From the NCBI GenBank assembly GCA_003489395.1, contig DNMN01000003.1, positions 3,592 through 16,650 of the forward strand: 13,059 bases of DNA, in the 5' to 3' direction. Within the stretch, counting starts at the first letter, position 1. Each line of letters opens with the position of its first letter. The DNA is from Candidatus Yonathbacteria bacterium (lineage in GTDB: Bacteria > Patescibacteriota > Minisyncoccia > Phycocordibacterales > UBA1550). The position numbers and the translations under genes are program-made. The notes beneath the pieces were generated by a model. It worked only from the letters and a program-made list of their open reading frames with translations. It did no database searches and was not told where the DNA came from. Shown piece after piece: positions 1-5,287 of the stretch.

Positions 1-83
1 TGGAAAAAGAGATCCTTCTCCATTCCTTCTGCTGTAATAAAACCAAAACCTTTGTCAGTAACCTTCTTAATTGTTCCCTTCAT
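1..83 (-). CDS. Cold-shock domain protein (CspA family), 3' end outside window
   Basis: Translation from the ATG at 83 reads MKGTIKKVTDKGFGFITAEG and continues to MEKDLFF, with the next codon incomplete at the window edge. KGFGFI is the RNP1 motif of CspA-type single-stranded nucleic acid binding proteins, and DLFFH-type RNP2 begins at the edge. Only 27 residues of the usual ~65-70 are visible. Family role (known): RNA chaperone that melts mRNA secondary structure, often cold-induced. No Shine-Dalgarno is seen directly upstream of the ATG. A good promoter lies about 100 bases upstream, so the mRNA probably has a long 5' leader, which is common for csp genes. Confidence 0.87.
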   Translation of the reverse strand, partial: MKGTIKKVTDKGFGFITAEGMEKDLFF

Positions 84-187
84 ATTATTCTATATATTTA
101 TTTAACCCTATTAATACAAAAATATATCCAGACTAGTTTGAGAAATCTCTTCCTTTCGACAATCCTTCCTACTACTTTTGTAAACCC

Positions 188-216
188 AGTGTAGCATATC
201 TGTATAAAAAAGTCAA
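188..216 (-). promoter_or_regulatory. Promoter of the cold-shock gene with ~100-nt leader
   Basis: On the minus strand TTGACT (211-216), a 17-nt spacer and TGC-TACACT (extended -10, hexamer at 188-193) form a near-consensus sigma70-type promoter. The start would fall near 181, giving a leader of about 98 nt (84-181) before the ATG. That 84-238 stretch has no other gene. The leader contains purine-rich AAAGGAAGAG but no obvious ribosome site beside the ATG. Confidence 0.55.
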
Positions 217-238
217 GCGTGCAGGTGAGTGCGAAAGA

Positions 239-261
239 AAACCGCCTTTTTGAGGCGGTTT
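239..261 (-). terminator. Intrinsic terminator after the 101-aa gene
   Basis: AAACCGCC (239-246) pairs with GGCGGTTT (254-261) across a 7-nt loop, followed on the minus strand by a T-rich run (TTTTCTTTC). The gene's TAA (260-262) overlaps the base of the stem. Confidence 0.85.
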
Positions 262-565
262 AGCGAAGATTTTTTTGTAATTCTTTCTCCAGTTTAGTTC
301 GTGTTTCAGCTGGGTTGTTTGTGTAAACGTGCAACTCCTGTACTGCATGCGATCCGTATATTTTTATTGTCCAGCCTCCATTGATTTCAGTAAATTTCAT
401 ACTAAATCGCGAGCTCCCTTTTCCATTCAGGAAACCATTTGAAACTTTTTTAACTTCTGGAAATTTGTTAACCATTTCCGCAACCTCGCGCGCTGATTCG
501 GTCACCTTGCCGTGTTTACAAAATTTTGATCCGTTGATATGGCCCTTCCTCTTTCCATTTGCCAT
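260..565 (-). CDS. Small conserved-looking protein of unknown function (101 aa)
   Basis: The protein is soluble, basic at the N-terminus (MANGKRKGHINGSKFCKHGK) and has no signal peptide or membrane segment. A mixed alpha/beta pattern is likely, with a central GGWTIKIYGSHAVQELHVYT strand-rich part and a charged C-terminal helix. The -GGW-IKIYG---QELHVYT- pattern vaguely recalls DUF2103-type predicted metal-binding proteins, but this is only a memory-based resemblance. The start is supported by AAAGGGG (571-578 region) about 6 nt before the ATG, one of the few real Shine-Dalgarno sites here. It lies 55 bp downstream of the M14 gene. A weak TTGACG element (619-624), overlapping that gene's TGA, could give it its own promoter. 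Confidence 0.72.
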   Translation of the reverse strand: MANGKRKGHINGSKFCKHGKVTESAREVAEMVNKFPEVKKVSNGFLNGKGSSRFSMKFTEINGGWTIKIYGSHAVQELHVYTNNPAETRTKLEKELQKNLR

Positions 566-620
566 GATGCGCCCCTTTGTAATTGTCTGGCGTAGAGTAT
601 TACAAAAAAATCGCGATTCG

Positions 621-1505
621 TCAAAGGCTGTAGTATCTGAATAAAGCGTTGATACCCGCCAGGTTACGCTCCCACTCCACTGTCTCGTGAGTTTGGAGTT
701 CTACTGTTATAGCGGGGATGTTTATAGAGGCGAGCCAGCCCTCAACGTCCCCAGCAACTTCGTACGAATCAAATTTTTTGATAGCTGTGTATCCAGACGC
801 TCGGGAGTAAGCGTTCATAATATCAAGAGTCTTTGGGAGTATGCCGTTCTCACATTCTGAAGCGTATACCGCATTTGCTTGGCTATGCCAAAAGATTGCC
901 GAGGCAGGGGAGTACGTTTGCACAAAATCGCGAATAGCCCGAGCCTCTGGTTCGGAGAAGGCGCTCGTGCCCGCGCTCACAATTTTATTTTTCCAAGTGC
1001 CTTTTGGTTTCCACTTGCAATCAAAGTTTCTGTTGAGATCTACATTGTGCGCATTGAAACGGCCTGTGCCATTTACTTGCTCTGTAGTTGGAACATCAGA
1101 CAGAGCAAAGCGACCTTCTTTGCCTATTACATCATACACACCGTCGGGGTTTGCGGAAGGTATTATGGCTACAGAAATATTTGAAGGAATGAAGTTTGGG
1201 TTTGCATTCAAGTAGTCCATAAACTTGTACGCCAAAAGAACGCTGTTCCATTCGTAACCGCCGTGGATGCCTCCTACAAACATTAAATGAGTCGGTCCGC
1301 TCCCATACACATAGGCGTCAATATTCCGCCCCTCTACAGATGTGCCAATGACTCTGTGAACGACGGTGGAGACAGTCGGCGCGGTCGGCTCTTTTTTTGT
1401 TGCAGGCGTAACGTTGGTAAAAGAAAAAGACACAAAAAATACAACTCCAATAACAACAAGGAGACCAACAATTATGAGTGCTTGTTTAGAAACAAGGAAC
1501 TTCAT
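621..1505 (-). CDS. Membrane-anchored M14 family zinc carboxypeptidase
   Basis: 294 aa. Residues ~9-29 are a single hydrophobic signal-anchor, followed by a Pro/Thr-rich linker (31-48) and an M14 peptidase domain (~50-294) predicted to sit outside the membrane. Visible family residues are GGIHGGYEW with H81 and E85 as first zinc ligands, NPDG (119-122), NVDLNRNFD with N158/R159 in the substrate-binding NR motif, WHS with H207 as third zinc ligand, and TVEL with the catalytic E269. The glutamate is four residues after the His (HxxxE) rather than the common HxxE. C163 and C218 are shared with the neighbour and could form a disulfide. M14 enzymes remove C-terminal residues or trim peptidoglycan peptides; the substrate here is unknown. 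The ATG overlaps the stop of the upstream paralogue (TAATG), with no clear Shine-Dalgarno, so translation is probably coupled. Confidence 0.9.
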   Translation of the reverse strand: MKFLVSKQALIIVGLLVVIGVVFFVSFSFTNVTPATKKEPTAPTVSTVVHRVIGTSVEGRNIDAYVYGSGPTHLMFVGGIHGGYEWNSVLLAYKFMDYLNANPNFIPSNISVAIIPSANPDGVYDVIGKEGRFALSDVPTTEQVNGTGRFNAHNVDLNRNFDCKWKPKGTWKNKIVSAGTSAFSEPEARAIRDFVQTYSPASAIFWHSQANAVYASECENGILPKTLDIMNAYSRASGYTAIKKFDSYEVAGDVEGWLASINIPAITVELQTHETVEWERNLAGINALFRYYSL

Positions 1506-2398
1506 TACTTAGCGTAGTAGTTTAGAACCGCTTTCACTCCTGCGAGATTTTTTGTCCACTCTGTGTCTTGGTGTGTGGTGAGAAGGACGCTGATAGCGGG
1601 GATGTTTTTCTTTGCGAGCCAGTTTGGCATATCGCCGGTTAGCTTGTAGAAATCGTAACTCTCGTATGCTGGATATTTGGATGCGGTTGCGAACGCGCTC
1701 GTGAGAGATTTTGTTTCTGGAAGCACGCCGTTGTGACAGCTTGAGGAAAATACTCCACCCGCGGAACTGTACCAAGTAATAACGGCTGAAGGGTTTTTGG
1801 TTTCAATATAGTTTTTGAATGCTACACTTTCTGGTTCTGAAAATGCTTTGCTTCCACCGCTCACTGTTTCGGTCATCCACACGCCTTTTGTTTGCCAGTC
1901 GCAGTCAAAGTTTCTGTTGAGGTCTACATTGTTTGCGTTGAAGCGTCCAGAAATCACAACATTATCTGATGTTGAAACATCCGCTTTTGTAAAACGACCA
2001 TCCTTGCCTGTAACTTTTTTCAAGCCGTCTGGGTTGAGCACGGGGATAACAGTCACCCTCACATTTGCGGGAATTGTTTTTGGATTTGCAGTGAGGTAGT
2101 CCATTAGCTCGTACGCAACAAGCGCCGTGTTCCATTCGTATCCGCCGTGAATACCGCCCACGAACAAAACTTCCTTGGCGCCTGTGCCAAAGTGGTACGC
2201 TGTGATGTCGCGCTTTTGAACAGATGTCCCTAGAACTGTTTTGGTTGTATCAACTGGTTTCTGAACAACCTTCTCTGTGGTCGTAGCTGTAATAGGAGCT
2301 TCTGTTACCGGAGCAGTTACTGCTGGAGCATTGAAATAATAGTACACACCCACACCAATAATAAGCGCACCGATTACCAAAAATATTGTTTTTTTCAT
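1505..2398 (-). CDS. M14 carboxypeptidase-like paralogue with broken active site (probable pseudoenzyme)
   Basis: 297 aa, same layout as the next gene: signal-anchor (~4-22), Thr/Pro/Val-rich linker (23-52), M14-like domain (~55-297). It shares long near-identical blocks (VGGIHGGYEWN, GRFNA-NVDLNRNFDC, AFSEPE, NIPAI) and is clearly a tandem duplicate. H84 and E88 and the NR motif (161-162) are kept. However, the WHS motif is WYS (Tyr210 in place of the third zinc ligand), and TVEL is SVLL (Leu272 in place of the catalytic Glu). The frame is intact and conserved cysteines (C166, C221) remain, so this looks like a maintained protein without peptidase activity rather than decay. It may bind peptide or assist its active partner (inference). 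It is first in the two-gene unit, with an extended -10 just 7 nt before the ATG. Confidence 0.9.
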   Translation of the reverse strand: MKKTIFLVIGALIIGVGVYYYFNAPAVTAPVTEAPITATTTEKVVQKPVDTTKTVLGTSVQKRDITAYHFGTGAKEVLFVGGIHGGYEWNTALVAYELMDYLTANPKTIPANVRVTVIPVLNPDGLKKVTGKDGRFTKADVSTSDNVVISGRFNANNVDLNRNFDCDWQTKGVWMTETVSGGSKAFSEPESVAFKNYIETKNPSAVITWYSSAGGVFSSSCHNGVLPETKSLTSAFATASKYPAYESYDFYKLTGDMPNWLAKKNIPAISVLLTTHQDTEWTKNLAGVKAVLNYYAK

Positions 2399-2405
2399 GA
2401 TTTAT

Positions 2406-2414
2406 ATTTTACCA
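2406..2414 (-). promoter_or_regulatory. Extended -10 promoter of the M14 pair, leaderless start
   Basis: On the minus strand TGG-TAAAAT (hexamer 2406-2411) sits 7 nt before the ATG at 2398, so transcription would begin at or next to the start codon. There is no Shine-Dalgarno. The -35 region is not obvious, as usual with an extended -10. Confidence 0.5.
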
Positions 2415-2441
2415 TAAATATATTAATGCAACCATATAAAG

Positions 2442-2478
2442 AAAACCGCCGAGCACCAAAATGATGCTCGGCGGTTTT
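2442..2478 (-). terminator. Intrinsic terminator of the peptidoglycan-binding protein gene
   Basis: 14-bp perfect stem: left arm 2442-2455, right arm 2465-2478, 9-nt loop. It is GC-rich in the core (CCGCCGAGCA/TGCTCGGCGG), with T runs after it on the minus strand. It lies 17 bp beyond the stop of the 259-aa gene. The run TTTT on the plus side could also help stop plus-strand transcripts. Confidence 0.9.
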
Positions 2479-2494
2479 GCCTTAGCTCCTATAT

Positions 2495-3274
2495 TTAGAG
2501 CGATACTGTGACTTCATTTGAGGATACTCCGCATTCTCCGCCGAGGTATTCACAAACTTTTACATAGTACGTTCCTGCGCCGTTGAATGCGTCAAGGGTT
2601 GTGCTGGAAGTGCTTGTGTCTGCTGTGTAGAAAAATTTATCGCCGTCTCGTGTTGGGTATGTTGGATTTGGGTTCTTTGACCAAACGAGTTTGTAGCCGT
2701 TTTTTGATGAACCAACTGCCGACCATTTTGCCACATTTCCAGTTACTTCAAGAGCGATAGAAGTAACCGCGCTAACGTTGCTTACTTGATCTTTCACTTG
2801 AGTTTTTACCTCAAGTTTTTTAATCTGAAAATCCTTTCGGCATTTTAGGTTTTTAATTGAGTTTCTAACCGAAGCGTTCAATTCTCCAGTTTGCTCAATA
2901 TTATTGTCTCTCTGGAAGTTTGTGAGTGCTGTTCGCGTGAGCTTTCCAAAGTACCCTGTTGCATTGGCTTTCAAATAGCCCTTTTCTCTCAAAAAGTTCT
3001 GAAGGCCCTGTACATACTCCTTGAGATTATCTCCCTCGCCGTCGCCAATAGATAGGTCAACTTCAGCAAGTAGACACTGAACTTTATTTTTTCGTAGTTC
3101 CTCAAGTTGCTTTTGGAGCTTTGCTATGAGCGCAACAAGCTCCTCTTCTGATGAATTGCTTGAGATGTTTGAAATAGCATTTGTTGTTCCTGTTGCATCG
3201 TTCATTGCAAGAGCAAATCCGGGGAATACAAATAGTGGCAATGCCACAAGATACACTAAAGATTTTTTCGTCAT
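2495..3274 (-). CDS. Secreted protein with coiled coil, peptidoglycan-binding domain and Fn3-like C-terminus
   Basis: 259 aa. Residues 1-23 form a typical signal peptide (hydrophobic 6-20, ALA cleavage box before Met24). Residues 41-64 are a charged coiled coil (EEELVALIAKLQKQLEELRK). Residues ~86-141 match the PG_binding_1 fold, with VQGLQNFLREKGYL and GYFGKLTRTALTNFQRDN showing the usual Leu-Gln-...-Gly-...-Phe-Gly-..-Thr-..-Ala-...-Phe-Gln spacing. Residues ~165-259 are strand-rich and resemble a fibronectin-III-like domain ending in GTYYVKVCEYLGGECGVSSNEVTVSL. Cysteines 67, 145, 241 and 248 may pair outside the cell. No catalytic domain is present, so it probably attaches to the wall or organises the envelope (inference). 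No Shine-Dalgarno is seen. Confidence 0.85.
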   Translation of the reverse strand: MTKKSLVYLVALPLFVFPGFALAMNDATGTTNAISNISSNSSEEELVALIAKLQKQLEELRKNKVQCLLAEVDLSIGDGEGDNLKEYVQGLQNFLREKGYLKANATGYFGKLTRTALTNFQRDNNIEQTGELNASVRNSIKNLKCRKDFQIKKLEVKTQVKDQVSNVSAVTSIALEVTGNVAKWSAVGSSKNGYKLVWSKNPNPTYPTRDGDKFFYTADTSTSSTTLDAFNGAGTYYVKVCEYLGGECGVSSNEVTVSL

Positions 3275-3345
3275 TTATTTTATTATTTAATTTATTAATG
3301 TCTACAATACTGAAGACGGCTTTTAGACACCGTTCTTACATGAGT

Positions 3346-3351
3346 ATTATA
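3346..3351 (-). promoter_or_regulatory. Possible -10 of the peptidoglycan-binding protein gene
   Basis: A perfect TATAAT on the minus strand, about 70 bp before the ATG at 3274; no good -35 is visible. The resulting leader (~63 nt) includes an imperfect hairpin near 3312-3338. Confidence 0.35.
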
Positions 3352-3371
3352 GTACCATAAATTAAAGTTTC

Positions 3372-3533
3372 GGCTCCGCGGGTAGGGACGCCTCTCCCTG
3401 CGGTCGAGACCATCCATTTTAATAGTCGTTGCACTCCTTTAAAATGGTGGGCCTACGGTTCGATCCCTACACACGCGGAAGCAAGATAAAAGTAAAAATC
3501 GCCCACGAGGGGCGACCTTACTTTTATTGCTCC
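3372..3533. repeat. 162-bp direct repeat, copy 1 (tRNA-like 3' portion plus hairpin)
   Basis: 159 of 162 positions match the copy at 4167-4328 (differences at 3383, 3387 and 3482). On the plus strand it contains TCCGCG (3375-3380) near the start complementary to CGCGGA (3474-3479), and a bulged stem CCATTTTAA/TTAAAATGG (3413-3421 and 3438-3446). It also has a tRNA T-arm-like GGTTCGATCCCTAC (3457-3470) and a hairpin (3486-3527). In this copy GTAGGGA (3382-3388) can also pair with TCCCTAC (3464-3470), so the whole 105-nt block closes on itself. The first 16-17 bases equal the reverse complement of the tRNA-Asn 3' end. It does not fold as an ordinary tRNA in my hands: the T-stem carries an extra C and no clean anticodon arm exists. 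Confidence 0.9.
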
Positions 3534-3727
3534 ATATGGTACACAAGTTCAGTACTTTGGATTGGAGAAGGATTGAGAGTGAGCTAACCCAACTGGAGCA
3601 AATTAGAACTTGGTTGGTAGGGAATTGGGGACCATAATGATGGAGACAGAATGGCTCATGGCTATAGTTTCATAATAGTCTCGTCAGTATTATGAAATAG
3701 TAGGTTACACCAGATGGATGAATAGAG
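3534..3727. other. Non-coding stretch with one 10-bp hairpin
   Basis: About 190 bp without a supported gene. It contains a perfect inverted repeat TTTCATAATA (3668-3677) / TATTATGAAA (3688-3697) with a 10-nt loop, about 30 bp beyond the stop of the 121-aa gene. No T-tract follows on either strand, so a terminator function is uncertain. Nothing else is recognised. Confidence 0.5.
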
Positions 3728-4093
3728 CTACTTAGAAAGTATATCCTTAAGACTCGCCATAGCTTTTCCGATAGTCTTTATTCGCCAAATTTGAAACTTT
3801 GGAATCAAGCTCATATTGATGTTACTACCCTCAGAAAATATTTCTGCCCAACTTTTTCTCATCCCCTGTTCTTGCAGGAACCCGCTGTATTCTTCCGAAA
3901 TATCTTTGTTATCAGTAAATTTTAACCCTACTTTCTTAGTAACCTCGTCTTTAGTAGTTAAAGAATAAAGAAATATTACTGAAGGCAAAACGAATAGAAA
4001 AGCAAAGAAGTCATAGTCATAAACAAAAAAAACATAGACGCCGATTAAGACAATGATAATATTCAGCGATACTTTTATTTTTCTAGCTTTCAT
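3728..4093 (-). CDS. Small two-pass membrane protein of unknown function (121 aa)
   Basis: Residues ~8-24 and ~28-45 are strongly hydrophobic (LNIIIVLIGVYVFFVYDYDFF, then FLFVLPSVIFLYSL), forming a membrane hairpin. A mostly polar ~75-residue tail (46-121) follows, rich in Lys/Glu and probably cytoplasmic and helical. I recognise no family. The gene is the only one between the two 162-bp repeats and is more AT-rich than priA or murA, so recent acquisition is possible. A well-formed promoter with its -10 just 6 nt before the ATG supports the start and expression. Confidence 0.7.
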   Translation of the reverse strand: MKARKIKVSLNIIIVLIGVYVFFVYDYDFFAFLFVLPSVIFLYSLTTKDEVTKKVGLKFTDNKDISEEYSGFLQEQGMRKSWAEIFSEGSNINMSLIPKFQIWRIKTIGKAMASLKDILSK

Positions 4094-4099
4094 TATTAA

Positions 4100-4129
4100 A
4101 TTATATCATATGTTCGAGCGCCATCTCAA
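4100..4129 (-). promoter_or_regulatory. Promoter of the 121-aa membrane protein, leaderless
   Basis: Minus strand: TTGAGA (4124-4129), 18-nt spacer, TGA-TATAAT (perfect -10 at 4100-4105 with an extended TGn). The -10 ends 6 nt before the ATG at 4093, so transcription should begin at the start codon. No Shine-Dalgarno can exist on such an mRNA. Confidence 0.65.
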
Positions 4130-4166
4130 GTACTAAAAGAACCTTATTTTGTGAGGCTCAAAAATT

Positions 4167-4328
4167 GGCTCCGCGGGGAGGTACGCCTCTCCCTGCGGTC
4201 GAGACCATCCATTTTAATAGTCGTTGCACTCCTTTAAAATGGTGGGCCTACGGTTCGATCCCTACACACGCGGAAGAAAGATAAAAGTAAAAATCGCCCA
4301 CGAGGGGCGACCTTACTTTTATTGCTCC
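4167..4328. repeat. 162-bp direct repeat, copy 2 (abuts tRNA-Asn)
   Basis: Near-identical to 3372-3533 in the same orientation, 795 bp apart. Its last bases (4325-4328) are the 3' end of the tRNA-Asn gene on the other strand. The plus-strand segment 4252-4300 and the minus-strand tRNA 3' half plus its trailer (4346 down to ~4305) align with small gaps. Both read GGTTCGATCCCTAC, then CGCGGA, GCAA, TAAAAGTAA and TCGCCC, so the junction is a large imperfect palindrome centred on the hairpin at 4281-4322. Confidence 0.9.
4281..4322 (-). terminator. Terminator hairpin downstream of tRNA-Asn
   Basis: ATAAAAGTAA (4281-4290) pairs with TTACTTTTAT (4313-4322), and TCGCCC (4294-4299) with GGGCGA (4305-4310), separated by a small internal loop; apical loop ACGAG. 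In the minus direction GGGCGA is followed by TTTTTACTTTTAT, a good intrinsic terminator for the tRNA transcript. In the plus direction the tail is poorer (CCTTACTTTTATT). The same hairpin is present in copy 1 (3486-3527). Confidence 0.7.
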
Positions 4329-4396
4329 GCGGGTAGGGATCGAACCTACGACCAAGCGATTAACAGTCGCTTGCTCTACCACTGAGCTACCGCGGA
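4325..4396 (-). tRNA. tRNA-Asn (anticodon GTT)
   Basis: 72 nt on the minus strand. It has a 7-bp acceptor (TCCGCGG/CCGCGGA), D-arm GCTC-AGTGGTA-GAGC, and anticodon arm AGCGA-CTGTTAA-TCGCT with GTT. The variable loop is TGGTC, the T-arm is GTAGG-TTCGATC-CCTAC, and the discriminator is G. All four stems pair perfectly. The 3' CCA is not encoded (CAA follows), so it must be added by CCA-transferase. The T-rich hairpin downstream serves as terminator. Confidence 0.96.
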
Positions 4397-4445
4397 ATAT
4401 ATAATTATTATTTCGCCAGTAGTCTAATTGGATTTGCCACGATTT

Positions 4446-4472
4446 TGGCCAAGCCACGAATCAGCTGATTCG
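4446..4472. repeat. Short palindromic intergenic repeat, short form
   Basis: Begins TGGCCAAGCC and ends in the 16-bp perfect palindrome CGAATCAGCTGATTCG (4457-4472). The same head and palindrome occur at 6172-6213. This copy is 15 bp shorter, as if a deletion occurred between two GAAT words. Confidence 0.75.
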
Positions 4473-4480
4473 GCTACGCG

Positions 4481-4533
4481 GAATACAAAATGCATAGTAG
4501 CAAAATTCGCGGAAAAAGCAAAATTTTGTATTC
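4481..4533. repeat. 11-bp inverted repeat upstream of the DUF167 gene
   Basis: GAATACAAAAT (4481-4491) and ATTTTGTATTC (4523-4533) are perfect complements around a 31-nt loop. It could form a hairpin in a plus-strand transcript or be a remnant of a mobile repeat. It lies in the 180-bp gap between tRNA-Asn and the next gene. Confidence 0.5.
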
Positions 4534-4551
4534 TCTGAAACTTGATTCCAT

Positions 4552-4572
4552 ATTCTACATTCTATATTCTAT
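4552..4572. repeat. Three heptamer tandem repeats (ATTCTAY)
   Basis: ATTCTAC, ATTCTAT, ATTCTAT in tandem, ending 5 nt before the DUF167 start codon. TATATT inside it (4563-4568) could act as a -10. Confidence 0.6.
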
Positions 4573-4577
4573 CCAAT

Positions 4578-4805
4578 ATGTATATTCGAGTCCGCGTATC
4601 GGCAGGAGCTAAAAAGGAATCGCTTGAGCAGATCGCAGACGATTCTTTTTTGGTGGCGGTAAAAGAGCCGGCGGAGCAAAACCTTGCAAACAAACGCATG
4701 CTTGAAATTATAGCCACACATTTCGGTGTTTCGCCCAAGCAAATTCGCATTATTTCTGGCCACCACAGCCCAGGGAAAATCCTATCAATCCCAGACAAAA
4801 CCTAA
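4578..4805 (+). CDS. DUF167 / YggU family protein
   Basis: 75 aa, the usual size for the family. MYIRVRVSAGAKKESLEQ, followed by DDSFLVAVKEPAEQNLANKR, then ISGHHSPGKIL, matches the DUF167 pattern: V-V-P-A-K, then L-V-V-APP-G-AN, then SG-S-KI. The family is a small alpha/beta fold of unknown function found across bacteria, archaea and eukaryotes. I chose the ATG at 4578 rather than 4542 because the extra 12 residues (MIPYSTFYILSN) come from the heptamer repeat and do not fit the family. No Shine-Dalgarno is seen. The stop codon (4803-4805) lies inside a long perfect hairpin. Confidence 0.87.
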   Translation: MYIRVRVSAGAKKESLEQIADDSFLVAVKEPAEQNLANKRMLEIIATHFGVSPKQIRIISGHHSPGKILSIPDKT

Positions 4806-4852
4806 AACGTAACAATAGAACGCTATCGCGTTCTATTGTTACGTTTTAGGTT
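4799..4852 (+). terminator. 24-bp perfect hairpin over the DUF167 stop codon
   Basis: Left arm 4799-4822 and right arm 4829-4852 are fully complementary, loop CTATCG. The TAA of the DUF167 gene is in the left arm. The stem is AU-rich with few GC pairs near its base, and no clean U-run follows (ACGAATATTTG). It may therefore be a terminator, a 3'-end stabiliser or a mobile palindrome. It ends 8 bp before the -35 of the hpf promoter. Confidence 0.6.
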
Positions 4853-4860
4853 ACGAATAT

Positions 4861-4888
4861 TTGTCATACTTATATCATGTGATACAAT
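4861..4888 (+). promoter_or_regulatory. Promoter of hpf, leaderless
   Basis: TTGTCA (4861-4866), 16-nt spacer, TGA-TACAAT (extended -10, hexamer 4883-4888), then 6 nt to the ATG at 4895. The mRNA would start at or beside the start codon. No Shine-Dalgarno is present. Confidence 0.65.
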
Positions 4889-4894
4889 GTCTAT

Positions 4895-5266
4895 ATGAAG
4901 ATCAAAATTACAACAACGAATATTGAACTTACGAGCGCAATTGAAAATTATGTGGAGGAGAAAATAAGAAGCGTGGAAAAGTTTGCAATTCCGCACGAAA
5001 ATGAAGACCCTGTTGTTAGTGTTGAAATCGGAAAGACTACAAATCATCATCAGTCTGGAGATGTGTTTAAAGCAGAGGTAAATATGAGTGTCCGTGGAAA
5101 ACATTTCCGTGCGACATCCGAAAAGAACGACCTTTACGCAGCTATAGATGATATGCGAAACGAATTAGTACGTGAGCTTTCCTCACACAAAGACAGAACG
5201 CGTACACTCGTTCGCAAGGGGGCGGGAATGATTAAAAATATGCTTCGTTTTGGCAAAGGGGAATAA
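4895..5266 (+). CDS. hpf: Ribosome hibernation promoting factor / RaiA family
   Basis: 123 aa. The N-terminal ~100 residues fit the S30AE fold: MKIKITTTNIELTSAIENYVEEKI, with EVNMSVRGKHFRA and the signature DLYAAIDDMRNELVREL near residues 79-95. The protein is longer than the ~95-aa HPF of E. coli but lacks the dimerisation domain of the ~190-aa long form. It instead has a short basic tail (KDRTRTLVRKGAGMIKNMLRFGKGE). Family role (known): binds the decoding centre of the 30S subunit and inactivates or protects ribosomes in stress or stationary phase. A cyclophilin gene follows after 21 bp on the same strand, probably cotranscribed. Confidence 0.94.
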   Translation: MKIKITTTNIELTSAIENYVEEKIRSVEKFAIPHENEDPVVSVEIGKTTNHHQSGDVFKAEVNMSVRGKHFRATSEKNDLYAAIDDMRNELVRELSSHKDRTRTLVRKGAGMIKNMLRFGKGE

Positions 5267-5287
5267 TTAATTTTAGTTTAAAGGAAC

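Noticed and set aside
3372..3480. Functional tRNA or tmRNA in the repeat
   Set aside because: A T-arm-like block is present, but the T-stem has an extra base, no proper anticodon arm or D-arm pairs, and there is no tag frame. Kept only as tRNA-like repeat.
4248..4457. 69-codon minus-strand frame over the tRNA region
   Set aside because: Its translation (GSSVVEQ, GSIPTRG, VGIEP) is the typical reading of a tRNA gene and its mirror, not a protein.
4542..4577. Upstream start for the DUF167 gene
   Set aside because: The extra 12 residues come from the heptamer repeat and do not fit the family N-terminus.
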